The notes under the pieces are model-generated. The model did no database searches and was not told where the DNA came from. It saw only the letters and a list, made by a program, of their open reading frames with translations. The translations under genes were made by a program, and so were the position numbers. Of a stretch of 55,267 nucleotides of DNA, positions 15,114 through 24,032 are shown in pieces (position 1 is the first letter of the stretch; the number at the start of each line of letters is the position of its first letter). This DNA is from Hominenteromicrobium mulieris (GTDB taxonomy: Bacteria > Bacillota > Clostridia > Oscillospirales > Acutalibacteraceae): contig JAJJOY010000003.1 of the NCBI GenBank assembly GCA_021029595.1, positions 477,371-532,637 of the forward strand, given 5' to 3'.

Positions 15114-16286
15114 TTAGAGCTGCTCGTCGATGATCTTTGCCTTTTCAAGCGCACGCTTCTGGAGCAGTGCGTCGATCTTGGCGTGCGGGTCAAGCAGGGA
15201 GCTGATGGAAGCGTCGTGGTTCAAAGCGGAGATGAAGTAAGCGATGTACTTCGAAACGTCGACTTCATGGAACCACGGGCGGTTCTTCAGTTCCGGGTTA
15301 AGGTACGTCAGGTTGCTGCCGAAGATGCCGTCGATGAGACCCTCTTCATACGCTTTATCGAACTTTGCGAGGCCGTTCGTGAAGATGGCATACGTGCCGT
15401 AAGCGAAGAAGCGGCGTGCCTTGCGGGCCTTGACGTTCTCTGCGATGTCGAGCACGGACTCGCCGGAGGAGATGATGTCATCGGCAACGAACACGTCCTT
15501 GCCCTCGACCGGGGTACCGAGATACTCATGTGCGACGATCGGGTTGCGGCCGTCTACAATGCGGGAATAATCGCGGCGCTTGTAGAACATGCCCATGTCC
15601 ACACCGAGCACGGAAGCATAGTACATGTTGCGGTTCAACGCACCTTCGTCCGGGCTGACGATCATGAAGTCTTTCTTATCGGTGGAAAGATCCGGGAAGT
15701 CCTTGAAGAGCTTCTTTAAAACCTGATAAGTCGGCATCAGGTTATCGAAGCCCATAACCGGCACAGCGTTCTGCACGCGCGGGTCATGTGCGTCGAAAGT
15801 CAAAACGTTGGAAACGCCCATCTGCTGAAGCTCCTGCAGCATGTATGCGCAGTCCAAAGACTCGCGGTAGCTGCGGCGGTGCTGACGGCCGCCGTAAAGC
15901 AGCGGCATCACAACGTTAACGCGGTGTGCCTTACCACTTGCTGCCTGAATGAGACGCTTCAAATCCTGATAATGGTCATCCGGGGACATGTGGTTCTGGT
16001 TGCCGAAGTAGTTGTAGGTCAGGCTGTAATTGCCTACGTCTACAACAAAGAACAGGTCATAGCCGCGCACGGTCGACTTGATAAGACCCTTGCTGTCGCC
16101 GGAAGAGAAACGCGGGCAGCTGTTTTCGATGATGAACGTGTCCACATCCATACCGGCACGCTTTGCCCAACGCACCAGATGGGCCTCAACCTTTTCGGAA
16201 AGCTCACGCGCACCGGCAAGCGGTACGATGCCAAGCGGTGCTACGCGATTCTCTGCACTGAAAAACGTCTGTGATTCCATTGCCAT
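15114..16286 (-). CDS. prs: Ribose-phosphate pyrophosphokinase (PRPP synthetase), long-form
   Basis: 390 aa, longer than the usual 310-320 aa enzyme. ATG at 16286 with GAAGGAG upstream. Recognisable parts: the ATP-binding flexible-loop region (MPLLYGGRQHRRSYRESLDCA), DAHDPRVQN metal-binding motif, IVSPDEGAL, and the PRPP loop DVFVADDIISSGES with DD retained. It makes PRPP from ribose 5-phosphate and ATP for nucleotide, His and Trp synthesis. The variant PRPP loop and extra length place it in the divergent clostridial clade. It is monocistronic, with a terminator shared with the convergent cassette. Confidence 0.92.
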   Translation of the reverse strand: MAMESQTFFSAENRVAPLGIVPLAGARELSEKVEAHLVRWAKRAGMDVDTFIIENSCPRFSSGDSKGLIKSTVRGYDLFFVVDVGNYSLTYNYFGNQNHMSPDDHYQDLKRLIQAASGKAHRVNVVMPLLYGGRQHRRSYRESLDCAYMLQELQQMGVSNVLTFDAHDPRVQNAVPVMGFDNLMPTYQVLKKLFKDFPDLSTDKKDFMIVSPDEGALNRNMYYASVLGVDMGMFYKRRDYSRIVDGRNPIVAHEYLGTPVEGKDVFVADDIISSGESVLDIAENVKARKARRFFAYGTYAIFTNGLAKFDKAYEEGLIDGIFGSNLTYLNPELKNRPWFHEVDVSKYIAYFISALNHDASISSLLDPHAKIDALLQKRALEKAKIIDEQL

Positions 16287-16411
16287 TTGATTACTCCTTC
16301 AAACTGCATATTCCGTTATTTGCCTGTCCGTTTTACACGAACAATGTCGGCTCTTGTCTATTTCAATATAGCACAAAATAGCGAGAATTTCCACAGCAAA
16401 TACGCAAAATA

Positions 16412-18478
16412 TTAAACTTTTGTTAAATCCGATAAGAGGGCAATGCCAAACGGAGCGAGTTTGATTGAATTTACCGTTTGATCTGTACCGTACAACTTGT
16501 AGTCGCGCGGCAATTCCACGGTTTTTCCGCTTTCCGTGTAGTTTTCTACAAAAATGATATTCTCCTTTTCGCCGTGGCGGATGTGTGCCGTTACGCCGTG
16601 CGGCAGAGCGCAATCGAGCGCTTTTTCAATGTGCAGCGTCTCAATCATTTCGCCGTACAGTACAGAAAGCATATCGCTGCCGGTACGGGCCGCAATGTAA
16701 TACGCCTCTCCCTTGCCGAACTTGTTTTTCGTCAGCGCCGCTTCGCCTGCGTAGAAATCCTTTTCATATGTGCCGAGCACCTCCGCCGTCAGCGGGTGGA
16801 TACGTGCACAAAGCTCTATAGCATCGTAACGGCTGCCGTTAAACGCAATGCCGTTTTTCATGCCGTCCGGCAGGCTGTCGATTTCTTCGTTCCACACGCC
16901 GAACACGTCCATCATGTCGCCGGGGAGGCCGCCCATTTTGCACAGGTCAGTATCGTCCACGATGCCGCTCCAGTACGTTGTAACGAGCGTGCCGCCGTTT
17001 TCGACGAACTTGCGCATCTTCTTTTCAAAGCCTGCGCGGTACATATAGAGCATCGGCGCAATGACAAGCTTATATTTCGAGATATCGCCGTCCATATCGA
17101 CGATGTCCACCTGCACGCCCTTATCCCAGAACGGACGGTAGTGCGTCAAGAGCGTCTCTACATATTTTTCGTCTTTATCCTTGTTGCGCGGGCCCGCGGC
17201 GGCATCCAGCGCCCAGCGGTTTTCCACGTCGTACACGATAGCGACCTGCGGCTTGACTTCGGTGCCGTATACGTCGCCGCGCTCGTTCATGCTCTTAAGC
17301 TCAGCGCCGACGGACTGCACATCCTTAAACACACGGGTGTTCTCGTTCGTAACGGAGTCAAACACGCCGCCATGGCTGACATGGTCAACGACCGCACCGT
17401 GGAACTTTTCGCAGGAGCCGCGGCTTTTTCTGAACTGGAAATACTGCACAGAATTTGAGCCGTGTGCAACCGCCTGCATGGAGGAAAGCAGGTGCATGCC
17501 CGGGCGCTTCAGCATACTGATGGGCGTCCAGTTCGTCATGCTCGGCGTGCTTTCCATCAAAAGGAAGTTTTCGTGCTTGATCGAACGCATCACGTCGTGC
17601 GTCATCGCGGAAGAGACCGCAATCTCTACGTTGTCGGTCGTATGCCACTGCGGGTAGTTGTCCCAGGAAACAACATCGAGCTCCGGGCCGAACTTAAAGT
17701 AATCGAGGCCGTCGTAGAAGCCCATCAGGTTCGCCGTCACCGGGATATCCGGGTTTACTTCCTTTACGGTGTCGCGCTCCATTTTCATGAAATCGACGGT
17801 CTGGTACGTGACAAAGCGCTTCCAATCGAGCGTCAGACCGTGCACGTTCATTTCGCCGTTCGGCTGCGGCGCGTGAATCTGATCCCAGCTCGTATACGTG
17901 TGGCTCCAGAAGTCCGTCCACCACGCGTGGTTCAGGTCGTCGAGCGTCTTATACTTCTTTTTCAGCCAATCGCGGAACGCCTGTTGGCACAGCGGGCAGT
18001 AGCACTCGCCGCCGTACTCGTTAGAAAGGTGCCACAAAATGACGCCCGGGTGGTTTGCAAAGCGCTTTGCAAGGCGCTTATCCATCTCGCGGGTCTTCTC
18101 TCTGTACACGGGGGATGTATAGCAGTGGTTATGGCGTGCGCCGGAAAGGTCGCGCACACCATTATTCTGCACACGGCGAATCTCCTCATACTTTTCGCTC
18201 ATCCAAAGCGGCTTTGCACCGGACGGTGTGGCCAACACGGTATAAATGCCGTTTTTGTAGAGATTGTCGATGATCTTCTCCAGCCAGTCGAAGTCGTATT
18301 CTCCCTCATTCGGCTCCAGATGTGCCCAGGAGAAAATACCGACCGACACGCAGTTGATATCCGCTTTCTTCATCAGCTCCACGTCCTGCTTGAGAATCTC
18401 GGGGTAGCGCAGCCACTGTTCGGGATTATAATCGCCGCCATGCAGCAGCTTCGGAAATTTCGGTGTAAGGGGTCTCAT
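16412..18478 (-). CDS. Beta-galactosidase, glycoside hydrolase family 42
   Basis: 688 aa, full GH42 length. TIM barrel begins HGGDYNPEQW. The acid/base Glu is in LWHLSNEYGG, the nucleophile Glu is in FLLMESTPSMTNW, and a zinc-type Cys cluster CYCPLC is present. The trimerisation domain (about 395-605) and small beta C-domain follow. There is no signal peptide, so it acts in the cytoplasm on imported beta-galactosides or galacto-oligosaccharides. It is monocistronic, with no sugar transporter or regulator next to it. Start supported by GGAGG upstream and a clear promoter. Confidence 0.95.
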   Translation of the reverse strand: MRPLTPKFPKLLHGGDYNPEQWLRYPEILKQDVELMKKADINCVSVGIFSWAHLEPNEGEYDFDWLEKIIDNLYKNGIYTVLATPSGAKPLWMSEKYEEIRRVQNNGVRDLSGARHNHCYTSPVYREKTREMDKRLAKRFANHPGVILWHLSNEYGGECYCPLCQQAFRDWLKKKYKTLDDLNHAWWTDFWSHTYTSWDQIHAPQPNGEMNVHGLTLDWKRFVTYQTVDFMKMERDTVKEVNPDIPVTANLMGFYDGLDYFKFGPELDVVSWDNYPQWHTTDNVEIAVSSAMTHDVMRSIKHENFLLMESTPSMTNWTPISMLKRPGMHLLSSMQAVAHGSNSVQYFQFRKSRGSCEKFHGAVVDHVSHGGVFDSVTNENTRVFKDVQSVGAELKSMNERGDVYGTEVKPQVAIVYDVENRWALDAAAGPRNKDKDEKYVETLLTHYRPFWDKGVQVDIVDMDGDISKYKLVIAPMLYMYRAGFEKKMRKFVENGGTLVTTYWSGIVDDTDLCKMGGLPGDMMDVFGVWNEEIDSLPDGMKNGIAFNGSRYDAIELCARIHPLTAEVLGTYEKDFYAGEAALTKNKFGKGEAYYIAARTGSDMLSVLYGEMIETLHIEKALDCALPHGVTAHIRHGEKENIIFVENYTESGKTVELPRDYKLYGTDQTVNSIKLAPFGIALLSDLTKV

Positions 18479-18525
18479 AATAAAATACCTCCGTCAGCGC
18501 GGCTTCCCGCGCGTAATCTACACCC

Positions 18526-18554
18526 AGTATACAGATTGTACGGACAAACTTCAA
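18526..18554 (-). promoter_or_regulatory. Promoter of the GH42 gene
   Basis: Minus strand -35 TTGAAG (18554-18549), 17-bp spacer, -10 TATACT (18531-18526). No obvious operator dyad is seen. Confidence 0.65.
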
Positions 18555-18616
18555 GAGTGAGTTTCACATTCTTCATTCTTTAGTCTTTGCCGCGTTCTTA
18601 TGCGCATGTAATAAAG

Positions 18617-18650
18617 AAAAGCGCACAGATTTTGTTTTCTGCGCGCTTTT
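18617..18650 (-). terminator. Terminator of the tandem MATE operon
   Basis: Arms aaaagcgcacaga (18617-18629) and tctgcgcgctttt (18638-18650) form a 13-bp stem with one wobble pair, U-rich on the minus side. Confidence 0.75.
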
Positions 18651-18679
18651 TAGCTTCATATTTTTCTGAAAGGCTTCTT

Positions 18680-20062
18680 TTATTCGCCCGCTTTACTTTG
18701 GCTTGTGTCAAGCCCTCTCGTCAGCTTATGCATTCTCACAAAATACGTTGTGACAAGCAAAATAGCCGCACCGGCCCAAGCAGTGATCTCCGCATAGAAA
18801 ATACCCTCCTGCCCGATAATAAGCGGCAGAAACAACGCCACGCCAATACGCATCAAGAATTCCATGATGCCCGAAGCCATCGGCATGATGGTATCGCCAA
18901 GCCCCATCAGCGCGGAGCGGTAAATGTGCAGCATATAGAGGATAGACAGACAAATACTCATGATATTAAGATAGTGTATTGCCACCTGCGACGAGATCGA
19001 CACTTCCTCCGCCGTGCCGGAAATAAACAGTGCGATGCCGTATTTTCCGAAAATCAGCACAAAAACCGTAATGACGACCGAGGTCAGCAAAGCGATCCAC
19101 GTTGCGGAGTGCATACCCTTTTTCACGCGGTCTAAAAGCCCCGCGCCGAGATTCTGCCCGACATACGTCGTCACGGCGTAGCCGAACGAAACGGCGGCAA
19201 TCTCCAAAATACCGTACAGCTTATTCGTTGCCGTAAAGCCCGCCACGAACAGCGTGCCGTAGCGGTTGACGACCGACTGCACCACCATGCCGCCCACGGC
19301 GATGATAACATTCTGTGCGGCGACCGGCGTACCGAGCCCCAAAAGGCGCTTTGCTATTTCCGGATTGAGCCGGAAATACTCTTTTTTCAGGTGGATGACC
19401 TTCACGTGCAGCACAGCGCGCAAACAGTAAAGCGCTGCAAAAAGCTGTGCGATGACCGTTGCAACGACCGCACCCGCAATGCCCCAGTGGAACACCATAA
19501 CAAACAACAGATCAAGCCCGATATTCAGAATAGATGCAATGACCATGGCATACAGCGGCGTTTTGCTGTCGCCGAGCGCACGCAGGATGCTTGCAAGCAC
19601 GTTATACGCCATGATGATGGGTATACCCGCAAACATGATGCGCAGGTATGTGAACGCGCCGCCGATGATCTCCTCCGGCGTGTTCATGGCGCGCAGCACG
19701 GGTGCCATGGCGACTTGGCTCAGAATGACGGTCAAGATTGAAATGACCGCCGAAAGCGAGATCGTCGCGCCGATGGAACGGTTAAGACCCTCGTGGTCTT
19801 CCGCGCCGAAACGCTGCGCCATGTAAATGGAAAAGCCCTGCGCAAAGCCTTGAATAAGCCCCAGCACGAGCCAGTTCAGCCAGTCCGCCGCACCGAGCGC
19901 CGCCAGCGCGTTTACGCCGAGCGCCTGCCCCACAATGGCGGTATCCACCACCGTGTAGAACTGCTGAAACACGTTGCCCAGCATCAGCGGTATCGCAAAG
20001 GTGAAGATCAGCTTTGCAGGACTGCCTTTTGTCATATTTTGAATACGTTCTGTTTTTGCCAT
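18680..20062 (-). CDS. MATE family efflux transporter
   Basis: 460 aa with about 12 transmembrane helices. MATE signatures: IPLMLGNVFQQFYTVVDTAIVG near the start, AQRFGAEDHEGLNRS, GDSKTPLYAMV and FGYAVTTYVGQNLGAG. These proteins export cationic drugs or metabolites with Na+ or H+. Seven bases downstream of another MATE gene, so the two are co-transcribed. Sequence similarity between the two suggests an old tandem duplication, although each has all 12 helices. Substrate unknown. Confidence 0.93.
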   Translation of the reverse strand: MAKTERIQNMTKGSPAKLIFTFAIPLMLGNVFQQFYTVVDTAIVGQALGVNALAALGAADWLNWLVLGLIQGFAQGFSIYMAQRFGAEDHEGLNRSIGATISLSAVISILTVILSQVAMAPVLRAMNTPEEIIGGAFTYLRIMFAGIPIIMAYNVLASILRALGDSKTPLYAMVIASILNIGLDLLFVMVFHWGIAGAVVATVIAQLFAALYCLRAVLHVKVIHLKKEYFRLNPEIAKRLLGLGTPVAAQNVIIAVGGMVVQSVVNRYGTLFVAGFTATNKLYGILEIAAVSFGYAVTTYVGQNLGAGLLDRVKKGMHSATWIALLTSVVITVFVLIFGKYGIALFISGTAEEVSISSQVAIHYLNIMSICLSILYMLHIYRSALMGLGDTIMPMASGIMEFLMRIGVALFLPLIIGQEGIFYAEITAWAGAAILLVTTYFVRMHKLTRGLDTSQSKAGE

Positions 20063-20069
20063 AAACCCC

Positions 20070-21419
20070 TCATGATTTCGCCGAAAGTTTTTCCGGCAAT
20101 TTATGAATACGAATGTAATACGTCACGCACAGCAGTGCCGCCGCGCCGAACCACGCGGAGACCTCTGCAATGCAGATGGAAAGAAAGCCCAGATTGAACA
20201 CTTTAGAGAGCGCGAGCACAACGGAAATGCGCAGAATTAGCTCCAGCGCGCCGGAGAGCATCGGCACCACCGTGTCGCCGAGACTTTGCAGGGAAAAGCG
20301 GTAGACGAACAGCAAACCCAGCACCCACATCATCGCACCGCAACACAGCAAATACGGATACGAAGCTTCGATGACCGCCTGCTCCACGCCGGAGACGAAC
20401 ACCGCCGTCAGCTGGCGGCCGAACAGAATCATTGTGCCGCCGATGAAGAAATCGACGATGAGCACCATCAAAATGCCGCGGCGCACGCCAACCTTAATGC
20501 GGTCAACGCGTCCCGCGCCGAGGTTCTGCCCGACATACGTGCCAAGGGATAACCCGATGATGTTGCACGGCTGTTCCGCAAGACCGAAGATTTTCGAGCC
20601 CGCCGTATATGCCGCCACAATCGTAGAACCTAAACTATTCACAATGCCCTGCAAGATCATACCGCCGATCGCCGTAATGGAATTCATAATTCCGATCGGC
20701 AAACCAAGCTTCAATAAGCCCAAAATAATAGACTTATCCATGCGCTTTTCGCCGGCTTTAAACCGCAAAACCGGCATACGGCACAACACGAAAAGACACA
20801 TCAGGCCGGAAAGCAGCTGTGCCAAAACGGTCGCCCACGCAGCGCCGGCCACACCCCATTTAAAAACCATGACAAACAGAATGTCCAGCCCGATGTTCAC
20901 TGCCGAGCTGATGAGAATGATAATGAGCGGCGACATGCTGTCGCCGAGCGCTCGAAGAATACTCGAAAGCGTATTGTAAAACACCGTCGTGAGAATACCA
21001 ATGAAAATAATGCGGATGTACAAAAGTGCGTCGTCAAAAATATCGGTCGGCGTACCCATCAGTGTCATGAGCGGGCGCGAGAAAATGAGACTTAACGCCG
21101 TGATGACCACAGCGCTCATAAAGCCGAGGTAACCCGCGTTCATCACCGTGCGACGCATGTCGCTTTCGTCGCCTGCGCCGAAGCGTTGCGAAATCAAAAT
21201 GGAATACCCGTGCGTCAAACCGTTGATGAAACCAAAAATAAAGAAATGTACCGAACCCGTGGAACCCGCCGCCGCAAGCGCATTGACGCCTACACCGCGG
21301 CCGAGCACCATAGCATCCGCCACAGAGTATAACTGCTGAAACACATTGGCAACAAGCAAAGGCAGTGCAAATGCCAACAAAAGCTTTACCGGGCTGCCCT
21401 TCGTCATATTGCGAACCAC
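20070..21419 (-). CDS. MATE family efflux transporter
   Basis: 449 aa from a GTG at 21419, which has GGAGGGAG eight bases upstream. A longer frame exists but lacks a ribosome site. MATE hallmarks: MTKGSPVKLLLAFALPLLVANVFQQLYSVADAMVLGR, SQRFGAGDESDMRR, GDSMSPLIIILISS, GLSLGTYVGQNLGAGR. First gene of the tandem pair. There is no dedicated regulator beside it. Substrate cannot be inferred. Confidence 0.92.
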   Translation of the reverse strand: MVRNMTKGSPVKLLLAFALPLLVANVFQQLYSVADAMVLGRGVGVNALAAAGSTGSVHFFIFGFINGLTHGYSILISQRFGAGDESDMRRTVMNAGYLGFMSAVVITALSLIFSRPLMTLMGTPTDIFDDALLYIRIIFIGILTTVFYNTLSSILRALGDSMSPLIIILISSAVNIGLDILFVMVFKWGVAGAAWATVLAQLLSGLMCLFVLCRMPVLRFKAGEKRMDKSIILGLLKLGLPIGIMNSITAIGGMILQGIVNSLGSTIVAAYTAGSKIFGLAEQPCNIIGLSLGTYVGQNLGAGRVDRIKVGVRRGILMVLIVDFFIGGTMILFGRQLTAVFVSGVEQAVIEASYPYLLCCGAMMWVLGLLFVYRFSLQSLGDTVVPMLSGALELILRISVVLALSKVFNLGFLSICIAEVSAWFGAAALLCVTYYIRIHKLPEKLSAKS

Positions 21420-21583
21420 AAAATCACTCCCTCCAAAAGACACTTTAATTACCATTATATCGGATAAAATGCTGCAATTCAATGCCTGTATGTCGTTTTC
21501 GAGGGGTGTAAACGCCGAATTTTCCTATTCTTTTTTGGCTAATTTGGCGCTATTTCGGCTTCAGCAACAAGCCGTGTAAAAAA

Positions 21584-21614
21584 GCAGCGCCATGCAAAAG
21601 CCGCACAGCGCCGC
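21584..21614 (-). terminator. Terminator after the Dabb gene
   Basis: Arms 21614-21603 and 21595-21584 pair over 12 positions (three G-U) with a seven-base loop, followed on the minus strand by TTTTTT. Confidence 0.7.
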
Positions 21615-21629
21615 GTGAATTTTGTTCAA

Positions 21630-21920
21630 TCAAACGATGTAATCGACCGCAACCGCCTTTTCGCGAACTGTCGCAACATAGGTCTTCACCGTGTTGCAGT
21701 GGTACGGGTCTTTCTGGTATTCTTCGAGCGCCTCGGGGCTCTCGAGCGTAACGGTCAGGCAAACGTCAAAGGAGCGCTCGGAGTGGAGGAAATCCGCACC
21801 GGCTTCCACGTCAAGTGCCTGCGGCACGCGGCCCTTCATCGTCATAAAAAGATCGCGCAGCTTTTCGCACTGCTCTTTGGAATTGTCCTTGAGCTTGATC
21901 ATTAAAACATGCTTTACCAT
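21630..21920 (-). CDS. Dabb (stress-responsive A/B barrel) domain protein
   Basis: 96 aa, single Dabb domain of normal length: MVKHVLMIKLKD beta strand, helix EQCEKLRDLFMTMKGRVPQ, then SERSFDVCLTVTLESPEALEEYQKDPYH with the conserved Y-x-x-D/H-P-x-H element. These small dimeric ferredoxin-like proteins have varied or unknown roles, some enzymatic. It is monocistronic with its own terminator. Specific function unknown. Confidence 0.88.
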   Translation of the reverse strand: MVKHVLMIKLKDNSKEQCEKLRDLFMTMKGRVPQALDVEAGADFLHSERSFDVCLTVTLESPEALEEYQKDPYHCNTVKTYVATVREKAVAVDYIV

Positions 21921-21964
21921 TTGAAAAACTTCCTTTCGGATAAAATTATTGCATAGCTAAAGAA

Positions 21965-22210
21965 AACCATGGTTAAAAGTTTTGCTCAAGCTTTTTTCAA
22001 AAGCTTGCAGGTTCTTAGGGCAGCGCCCTACGTCGCTTTCCGCAGAAAGCGAAATCTTTTTGCGTTCGCAAAGTCAGGAAGGGAGGACGAAACTTCCGGT
22101 GGACGTTTCGTCCGAGGGAAACCCTACTAAGGGGTTTCCCTATGAACTTGTAACACAAGTTCATAAAAATCGAACCCAGTCTTCCCCGAAAGGCGGCCAA
22201 AGCCGCCTTT
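21965..22210. repeat. Tandem array of eight perfect hairpins (array A)
   Basis: Consecutive inverted repeats with unrelated sequences and short loops: 21987-22007 (9 bp), 22016-22030 (6 bp), 22033-22052 (8 bp), 22059-22072 (6 bp, loop TT), 22085-22113 (9 bp), 22115-22141 (10 bp), 22142-22164 (10 bp, loop AAC) and 22189-22210 (9 bp), plus the palindrome aaccatggtt at 21965. This fills the gap between prmC and the Dabb gene. No gene is seen here. The last hairpin may also terminate prmC transcription. Confidence 0.85.
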
Positions 22211-22226
22211 AAAAAATCGACTTATT

Positions 22227-23072
22227 CTATCTAACCCCCGAAACCGCCCTGTCGAGCGCGCCCAAGTCCTTGTGAATCCGCACATCGCGCAGACCGGCGG
22301 CTTCAAACAGCACCTTTACCGCCTGCCCCTGCGTCTCACCGATTTCCACGGCAAGCACGCCGTTCGGGTGCAATTTTTTCGCCCAAATATCGCAGATCGC
22401 GCGGTAGAAGATGAGGCCGTCCGCGCCGCCGTCCAGCGCCGTTTTCGGCTCTTTCTGCACTTCGCGCTGCAAAAGCGGCAGCTCGCTTGTCTCAATATAC
22501 GGCGGGTTCGACGCGATGAAATCGAACCCATCCGGCAGCGTCTCCGCAAAAGCTTTATCTAACATGTCGCCCTTTACCGCCGTCACCGGCAGCTCCGGGT
22601 AACGCGCCAAATTCTCGTTTAAATAGTTGAATGCGCCGTCGTACAGCTCCACTTCCGTCACTTCGGCGTGTGCTTCCTTCGCGATGGAAAGCCCCACAGC
22701 ACCCGTGCCGGCGCAAAGGTCAAGCCCCTTCGGCAAATTCACGGTTTTCGACAAACGCTTGCACACTGCTTCCACCAAAACAGCGGTGTCCTCGCGCGGA
22801 ATCAGCACGCCCTCTCCGCAGGAAAGCGTCAGGTTCATAAAGTCCCACTCGCCAAGCAGATATTGCAGCGGCTCGCCCGTTTTGCGCTTTTCGAGCGCGG
22901 AAAGCACCGCTTGCTCCGCTTCAGACTCCGCCGGCTTATCGCCGTGCAGCAATAACTCTGTGCGGTTCGCGCCGCAGAAATGCTCCAAAAGGCACGCGGC
23001 TTCAAACGTCGGGTCTTCCGTGACGGGTTCAAGCGCCGTTTTCGCTGCGCGGTACAGCTCGCTCAGCGTCAT
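22227..23072 (-). CDS. prmC: Peptide chain release factor N5-glutamine methyltransferase
   Basis: 281 aa. Start at 23072 (MTLSELYRAAK) overlaps the DUF1385 stop as ATGA. A longer frame upstream would be inside DUF1385. Features: helical N-terminal domain, IPREDTAVLVEAV, SAM motif LDLCAGTGAVGLSIA, and the substrate-Gln motif NPPYIE. It methylates the GGQ glutamine of RF1/RF2. The usual neighbour prfA is absent downstream, where the hairpin array lies instead. Confidence 0.95.
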   Translation of the reverse strand: MTLSELYRAAKTALEPVTEDPTFEAACLLEHFCGANRTELLLHGDKPAESEAEQAVLSALEKRKTGEPLQYLLGEWDFMNLTLSCGEGVLIPREDTAVLVEAVCKRLSKTVNLPKGLDLCAGTGAVGLSIAKEAHAEVTEVELYDGAFNYLNENLARYPELPVTAVKGDMLDKAFAETLPDGFDFIASNPPYIETSELPLLQREVQKEPKTALDGGADGLIFYRAICDIWAKKLHPNGVLAVEIGETQGQAVKVLFEAAGLRDVRIHKDLGALDRAVSGVR

Positions 23073-24004
23073 CGGATAATATCCTCGCCGTTTTCCGGGA
23101 TAACCGCTTTCATCGCCGCAATAGCGGCTTCCATCATCTTGTTGGTCGGCTCTTTTACGGTCAAACGCTGAAACCACAGGCCCGGCGCCGCAATGATGCG
23201 CGTCAGCACGTTATCGTACTTGCCGCAAAGCTTGATAAGCTCATAACCGATGCTGACAACGATCGGCAGGCACAAGAGCTTACAGAACGTGCGCAGGAAC
23301 GGATTGGAAAACGGAATGAAAAAGCCGATGATGATGCCGAGCAAAAGCATTAAGATCATAAAGCTGGAGCCACAGCGCGGGTGGAAGCGCTTTTGCTTCC
23401 GCACATTTTCCACGGTGAGCGGCAGGTCGTTTTCATAGCAGAAAATCGTCTTGTGCTCCGCGCCGTGGTAGCGGAATGTGCGGTCAATCTCCGGCATTTT
23501 AGAGATGACAACAATGTACAGTACAAAGATGACGATACGTAAAAGGCCCTCAAACACCGAACGCCAACCACTGATGCCGTCGCCCGTGAGCATCATCAGC
23601 CCGTTAAAGAGCACCGCCGGCAAAAAGAAGAACAGCAGCACCGCAAGCGCCACGCCCAGCACACCGCCCACGGCGACGACCGCATTCATCACCTTGTCTC
23701 CGAATTTCTTTTCGAGCCACTTTTCAAATTTCGAGGGCTCTTCCTCTTCCTCGCCGCCCACTTTATCCGCCGAAAGCGTCAGCGCCTTCATACCGAGGCG
23801 CAGGGTATCCACCATAGAGAACACGCCGCGTATAAACGGCTTTTTCAAAATGGGGTATTTTTCGCGCAGCGACGGCGTGGAAACCTCCTCCGTTGTAATA
23901 TTTCCGGCTTCGTCACAAAAAGCCGCTACGTTTTTCTTCGGGCCAACCATCAAAATGCCCTCAAGCAAGGCCTGCCCGCCGATAGATGTTACGCGTTTTG
24001 CCAT
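23069..24004 (-). CDS. DUF1385 family membrane protein
   Basis: 311 aa. Hallmarks of DUF1385: GGQALLEGILMVGPK at the N-terminus, three or four membrane helices (about 115-145, 160-180, 225-275), and the strictly conserved YHGAEHKTIFCYE followed by HPRCGSSF. The biochemical role of the family is unknown. It is usually found beside rpmE, prmC and prfA, and here is coupled to prmC by an ATGA overlap. An acidic EEEEE stretch lies before the first helix. Confidence 0.93.
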   Translation of the reverse strand: MAKRVTSIGGQALLEGILMVGPKKNVAAFCDEAGNITTEEVSTPSLREKYPILKKPFIRGVFSMVDTLRLGMKALTLSADKVGGEEEEEPSKFEKWLEKKFGDKVMNAVVAVGGVLGVALAVLLFFFLPAVLFNGLMMLTGDGISGWRSVFEGLLRIVIFVLYIVVISKMPEIDRTFRYHGAEHKTIFCYENDLPLTVENVRKQKRFHPRCGSSFMILMLLLGIIIGFFIPFSNPFLRTFCKLLCLPIVVSIGYELIKLCGKYDNVLTRIIAAPGLWFQRLTVKEPTNKMMEAAIAAMKAVIPENGEDIIR

Positions 24005-24032
24005 TCTTTCTCCTTTTGCTTATAAACAATAT

